From Diadema setosum (taxonomy: Eukaryota > Echinodermata > Echinoidea > Diadematoida > Diadematidae): 64,000 nucleotides of DNA. Below the pieces are notes generated by a model. The model ran no database searches, had not been told where the DNA came from, and worked only from the letters and a program-made list of their open reading frames with translations. Of this stretch, positions 59,936-64,000 are shown one piece after another (position 1 is the stretch's first letter; each line of letters starts with the position of its first letter). A program made the translations under genes and the position numbers. The stretch covers positions 29,688,781-29,752,780 of the forward strand of contig NC_092706.1 in assembly GCF_964275005.1 (NCBI RefSeq). The letters run 5' to 3'.

Positions 59936-62900
59936 CTATCTCCTTGTAGATCTAAGTGTTTCAAACTTTTGAACAATTGCGGCTGTTTTCCCCTGTCGGT
60001 ACGACGGTGAATCTGGAAACGTCGTGTCGTCGAAATTTGAGTCTTCTTCCGATGGAGAATGCCTATTTGCAACTCCACCAAAGTAAATGTGATGTACCGT
60101 AGACTCATCATTCTTTCCGTTAACATAGTTTGGATTGATAGAAGAATTTGTGGCCGGTGATGAGCTCATAGGCGACTTATTCCTAAGTTTGATTGCAGGC
60201 AGATGCTCGGGTGCCTCAAAGTCTGCCGGAGTGTCCATTGGGGGCGCCGATGGTTCGATGGAGTTAGGAGATGGTGTTTGCTCTCTGAGATGGTGCGACG
60301 TTGCGTCGTCGTAAAAAGATTCGTGGGTAATGGTAGGAACCCCTTCGTGACACTGATTCGTAAACTTCCCTTTACCAAAGTAGATGTGATGTATTTTACG
60401 CCCATTCGGATTCCCATTGCTAGGCAACGATTCAAGCGAGGAAGACGGAGTTACGTACTCTCCAGAAGTCTGAATAACTGCCGGGGATATTTCTGCTGTT
60501 TGTAAGTCTTGAACGTCTCCAAGAGCTTCAAAATAATCTTCAACTGAAAGTTTGAAATCTGATTTTGCTTCATCATAAATGCACTCTGCGGGAACCGAAG
60601 GAGTGGAGATTGCCCTGAGCTGGTTGAAACCAACTCCCCGGAAGTAGGTATGGGTGATTTTAGACCTTTTCTTGTTCTCCCCCAGAGGAGGTTGTCCGAA
60701 GGGAGAAAAAGCTGAATGAGTAAAGCGTGTTACATTCGTCTGCTTTCTTGCTGGTGTTGCCTCGATCAAAGATTGAACAGACCCTATCAGGTCGGGAAGA
60801 TGGCGGGACTGTGCCATGCTATCAGGGGATAATCTTCTGGGTTCACATGGCACTCTGTAGCATGGATTCAAGGCTTCCATGGCTCTTCCGTGGTCCATGG
60901 CTTTTTGAGAGAGCGTATCATTCTTTTCGGACTGCATATCCAAATACACATTTCTTGACGATGGTGTATTCCCGAAATCTTTCTTTGTCTCTTTGTTGGG
61001 CATAGAATAAACGGGACATATTTCCTCGACTCCTGCTTTTCGGTCACCGCAGCGGAGAGCAACATAGGAGTCGATATCAGGATCCCTTCGATGGCCCTCA
61101 TCCTGCACAGAGTTATCATCGGTCATTGGGCTTGTCTGACTTGCCGTAATATCGCTGTCACAATTTTTCGTGTGCAATGGACACACCATTGTACCTGGTC
61201 CATGAGGGCTCATCGAGGAACAATCGAAACCCGGGAAATAGGAATGCCGTACTTTTCTCGTCACTGCTGGTTCATTAGCTACGCCGATGTCGTCATCAGA
61301 GTATCCTCCTAATGTCAAGGAATCGTTTACTTCTGGATATTGAGTCTGAACTTGCGATCCTGTCAATAGATTCTCGGAACTTCCAGAGGGAAGGGAACCC
61401 TGCGGTTGATTCATCACGAACGGACTCCTTGTCTGTGACGACATAATCGAATGTTCTGACCCTGTGGCCATCCTTCTTTCTGAAGGAGTGGATTGCCCCT
61501 GAGAGCGAGAGTCAGACAGGTCTTCGCTTGAATCATGGAGAATCATAGATCCGCTGGAAAAACTTGTCTGTGGAAGGAAACGGGAAGCAAAAAACATGAG
61601 ATCATTGACACAAAATGTCATTTCGAAAGTCTCTTTTGAGGTCCTAACCTTTAAAGGGATGGTATGGTTTTGGTTGAGATTTGACTTCAGGTTTCCAATT
61701 GTTTTGTGAGATAAAGAGCACAAATAATTCTGAGAAGAATTCAAACTTTATTTGATGAAAATCGGTTTTCAGATGGCTTAGATATCCCAAGTAAAGCAAT
61801 GCCAATAGAAGTGCGACCCATAAATTATTTTATCAGGCTTGCTTTGTTTTTGTTTGTTTTAGGATATCTCAACCATTTCAACAACAACAAAAAAAAAGAT
61901 TTTATCATATGAATTTTGAATTCCTCTTGAAATTGTGCAGTCCTTAACATTTCATAAAAGTGATTTCCAAGCATCTCGCACAAAGTTAAAAGCTGGATCC
62001 TCATCTCAGGCAATGACTTTATGAATACCATCCTTTTAACCATATTCTGTGACAATAATATATGGGAGGGGATTCCACTGAACTGTTACTTAAAATCCCA
62101 CTGATTATGATAGGTCTTGCGTTTGGAAACATTGTCTACTTACGGAAAAGTCGGAATCTTCGGAAGAAAAGTTGTCACTGAGGTAAGAATTGCTGGATGC
62201 TTGTGGTTGCTTGCGTCGATATTTCCTTGTACCACAAACAATCGCCAAGACGTTAAAAGCGGCGAAGATAGCTAAAACTGCGGCTACCACCCCTACGATG
62301 ACGATGCGGAGCGAAGTGGTGTGCCGGACTGGATGGGCTCGCATAGCTTGCATATCCGATACACGTGGATGGCTGGTAGAAGTACCTGTTTCAGGAACCA
62401 GATGAAGATGTGCACATGCTGAACAAGATTTTAGGAAAGGGCATAGGGTATCTAATGGCAACACATTCGTGATAGAATAAATATCGTACTGCCACTGGGT
62501 ATGTAAATTCACTGGCCAAGATTGCATAACTTTTCGCTTGTCTTGATAAGTATAGTTCGAGAGCTGTGTATGATTCCTTTCAAACTAAAGGGATAGAAAA
62601 TGTGAATGTCTTCCTGGTGTCACTATCCCTTCCGATGAGAGGATATTGTTATTTACATGTTGTTGTTTTTTTTTTTTGCCGGGGGGGGGGGGGGGGGGGT
62701 TAGGGAGTGAACTTCCTCGAAATGCAGCTACTTCGACAACTGCTGCTGACAGTATTAACGTAAATATGAGGGGTGAAAGTGAAAGTGAGGTCCAAAGGTA
62801 TATGACAAGTTCCTTCATAGGTCTTTTTTAAATTTTTGTATTTTGCTATTCATAATTTTTATCCACTTTTCATGCAAAGATACTCAGATGAACCTGAACA

Positions 62901-64000
62901 CATCCATGTATGTGCACGGGAAGTATAGATGGCAGCTTGTGTGTAGTCTGTCTACAGAGTGAAGCAAACACAAACATGACCTATATTCCACAAATAATCA
63001 TGGTGTCAATCATAAGGTACTAGCATGCTGAACCGCACATGTAACATATTGCTTTACGTTCAGTAGTATATCGTATTGGGCTACAGTTCATTATTCCGAA
63101 GGTTCGCTATTCCAAAGGTTTTTATTCTGAAAGTTCGTTATTCCGAAGGTTCGTTATTTCGAAGATTCGTTATTCCGAAGGTTCGTTGATCCGAAAGTGA
63201 AATAAGGTTTGTTATTCCGAAGGATCATAAATCCGAAAATGAAACAAGATTCGTTATTCCGAAGGTTCGTTAATCCGAAAACGAAATAAGGTTAGTTTAT
63301 CCGAAAATATAATAGGGTTCGTAATTCCAAAGGTTCATTAATCCGAAAATGAAATAAGGCTCGTCATTCCGATGAAACAAAGAATACAGAACGAAAACGA
63401 AAACGGAATAACGAACGTTGTTTCATTTTCAGATCAACGAACCTTATTTCCTTTTCGGATTAACAAACCTTCGGAATAACGAATCCTATTTCATTTTCGG
63501 ATTAACGAACCCTACTTCACTTCCGGATTAACGAATCTTCTGAATAACGAACCTTCGGAATAACGCCACAAATGACGAACCTCTACGTATAAGGAATTTG
63601 TTTGTTGTGGATTAACGAATCTTTGGAATAACGAACCTTCGGAATAACGAACAGCGCCCATCGTAGTGATAGACATCGCTAGGTCATTTACAGTGAACAA
63701 CAGTGACCACGTGAAACTCATTTATTTTACAGTCTGGAAAAGATACTGTATGCACAGAATGTTCCAAAACAAAAATGATCATGAATTCGCACTCACTTAT
63801 ATTTTTGTTAGTCTCAGTCTGAGGAGAGCACGAAGGGCTTGGTGTTTCAGTCATATTACTCTTCGGTAAAGCTTTCAAGTAAAAAATAAATCCAGCTTTT
63901 TTCTTGGTAGCGTCTGCGGTGAATATGATAGCGAGGCGATTTGAGTCAGACTGGAAAGAATCATTCGTCATTGATCCAGTCAGTTTACGCCAGTCCTTGG
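59936..64000 (-). CDS. CUB-domain single-pass membrane protein with repeated H-x-Y-F-x-G cytoplasmic tail (5' part outside window)
   Basis: Three exons are visible: 64000-63797 (partial), 62418-62144 and 61567-59936, with GTGAGT, GTAAGT and CAG borders, phase 1 then phase 0. The first holds the end of a CUB domain (WRKLTG.., SDSNRLAIIFTAD, GFIFY). The second gives a short linker, a 26-residue membrane span (LRIVIVGVVAAVLAIFAAFN..) and a basic stop-transfer GTRKYRRKQ. The third is a 543-residue Ser/Pro/Asp-rich tail, probably disordered. The tail repeats HSYFPG, HTYFRG, HIYFGK and HIYFGG, each preceded by basic or polar residues; the last three are followed by an acidic YDEA, YDDA or FDDT box. 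A degenerate fifth copy (HSAF) lies between copies 1 and 2. YLDM, YVNG and YSMP resemble SH2-docking sites. An additional exon between the first two cannot be excluded. A signalling receptor is inferred; I know no named homologue. Confidence 0.88.
61651..62039. mobile_element. Family A MITE in the CUB receptor intron
   Basis: TTAAAGGGATGGTATGG start and ACCATCCTTTTAA end. It sits wholly between the transmembrane exon and the tail exon and does not touch splice sites, although it extends the tail exon's open frame upstream and so creates a false start. Confidence 0.82.
62679..62700. repeat. G-run beside T-run
   Basis: About 21 G preceded by about 14 T, in the intron upstream of the transmembrane exon. 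Confidence 0.9.
63078..63660. repeat. TTCGTTATTCCGAAGG fold-back element, long copy
   Basis: The left half is about a dozen direct copies of GGTTCGTTATTCCGAA and GTTAATCCGAAAATGAAA; the right half is the complement. The ends GGGC..TGTTC.TTATTCCGAAG are inverted. The whole 580 bp can fold into one hairpin. Lies in the intron following the CUB exon. Same family as 37357-37510. Confidence 0.85.

Noticed and set aside
61568-61744. Start of the tail protein at the ATG at 61744
   Set aside because: This stretch is intron and MITE sequence read through; the CAG acceptor at 61569-61568 joins in phase with the transmembrane exon.
1-64000. LTR retroelement or endogenous retrovirus remnants
   Set aside because: No long direct repeats with TG..CA ends and no reverse-transcriptase or protease motif were seen in any frame.
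1-64000. CRISPR-like array
   Set aside because: The arrays at 2.4, 40.8 and 63.1 kb are tandem or fold-back repeats without unique uniform spacers, in what is clearly a eukaryotic genome.

Overview
The window looks like A+T-rich nuclear DNA from a marine invertebrate deuterostome, most likely an echinoderm and possibly a sea urchin. The grounds are split genes with GT-AG introns, a rhodopsin-class receptor pair, a C-type lectin built from symmetric phase-1 exons, and a very high load of short fold-back DNA elements. One TTAAAGGACAAGTTCACC element resembles repeats I remember from sea urchin introns. The species is not determined.

Layout: (1) 0.35-3.1 kb holds repeats. (2) 3.7-7.2 kb holds a plus-strand peptide-type GPCR gene with a TATA promoter, a noncoding first exon and two coding exons. 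(3) 8.6-8.9 kb holds a 65-bp duplication joined to a perfect 77-bp inverted repeat whose loop is a partial tRNA-Lys ending in CCA. (4) 10.2-15.6 kb is bounded by related 36-bp inverted termini and may be a 5.4-kb non-autonomous transposon. (5) 16-23.8 kb holds MITEs, (TA)n tracts and a 95-bp-arm palindrome. (6) 25.9-23.9 kb (minus) holds a paralogue of the first GPCR with the same gene structure; the two converge tail to tail. (7) 26.9-38 kb is a MITE field with little coding evidence. (8) 46.8-38.0 kb (minus) holds a five-exon secreted protein: signal peptide, two C-type lectin-like domains and a PAN/apple-like domain. (9) 48-59.9 kb holds a tRNA-derived SINE, minisatellites, microsatellites and a few uncertain exon-like segments. 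(10) 59.9 kb to the window end (minus) holds the 3' part of a CUB-domain, single-pass membrane protein. Its cytoplasmic tail of about 580 residues carries four copies of an H-x-Y-F-x-G motif plus SH2-type tyrosine motifs.

The three gene types (sensory or peptide GPCRs, a secreted lectin, a CUB receptor with a docking-type tail) are all cell-surface or secreted, but nothing shows that they form one pathway. No LTR element, Polinton or other virus-like element was recognised. The most unusual items are the tRNA-Lys palindrome, the CUB receptor tail repeats and the 5.4-kb inverted-terminus pair.
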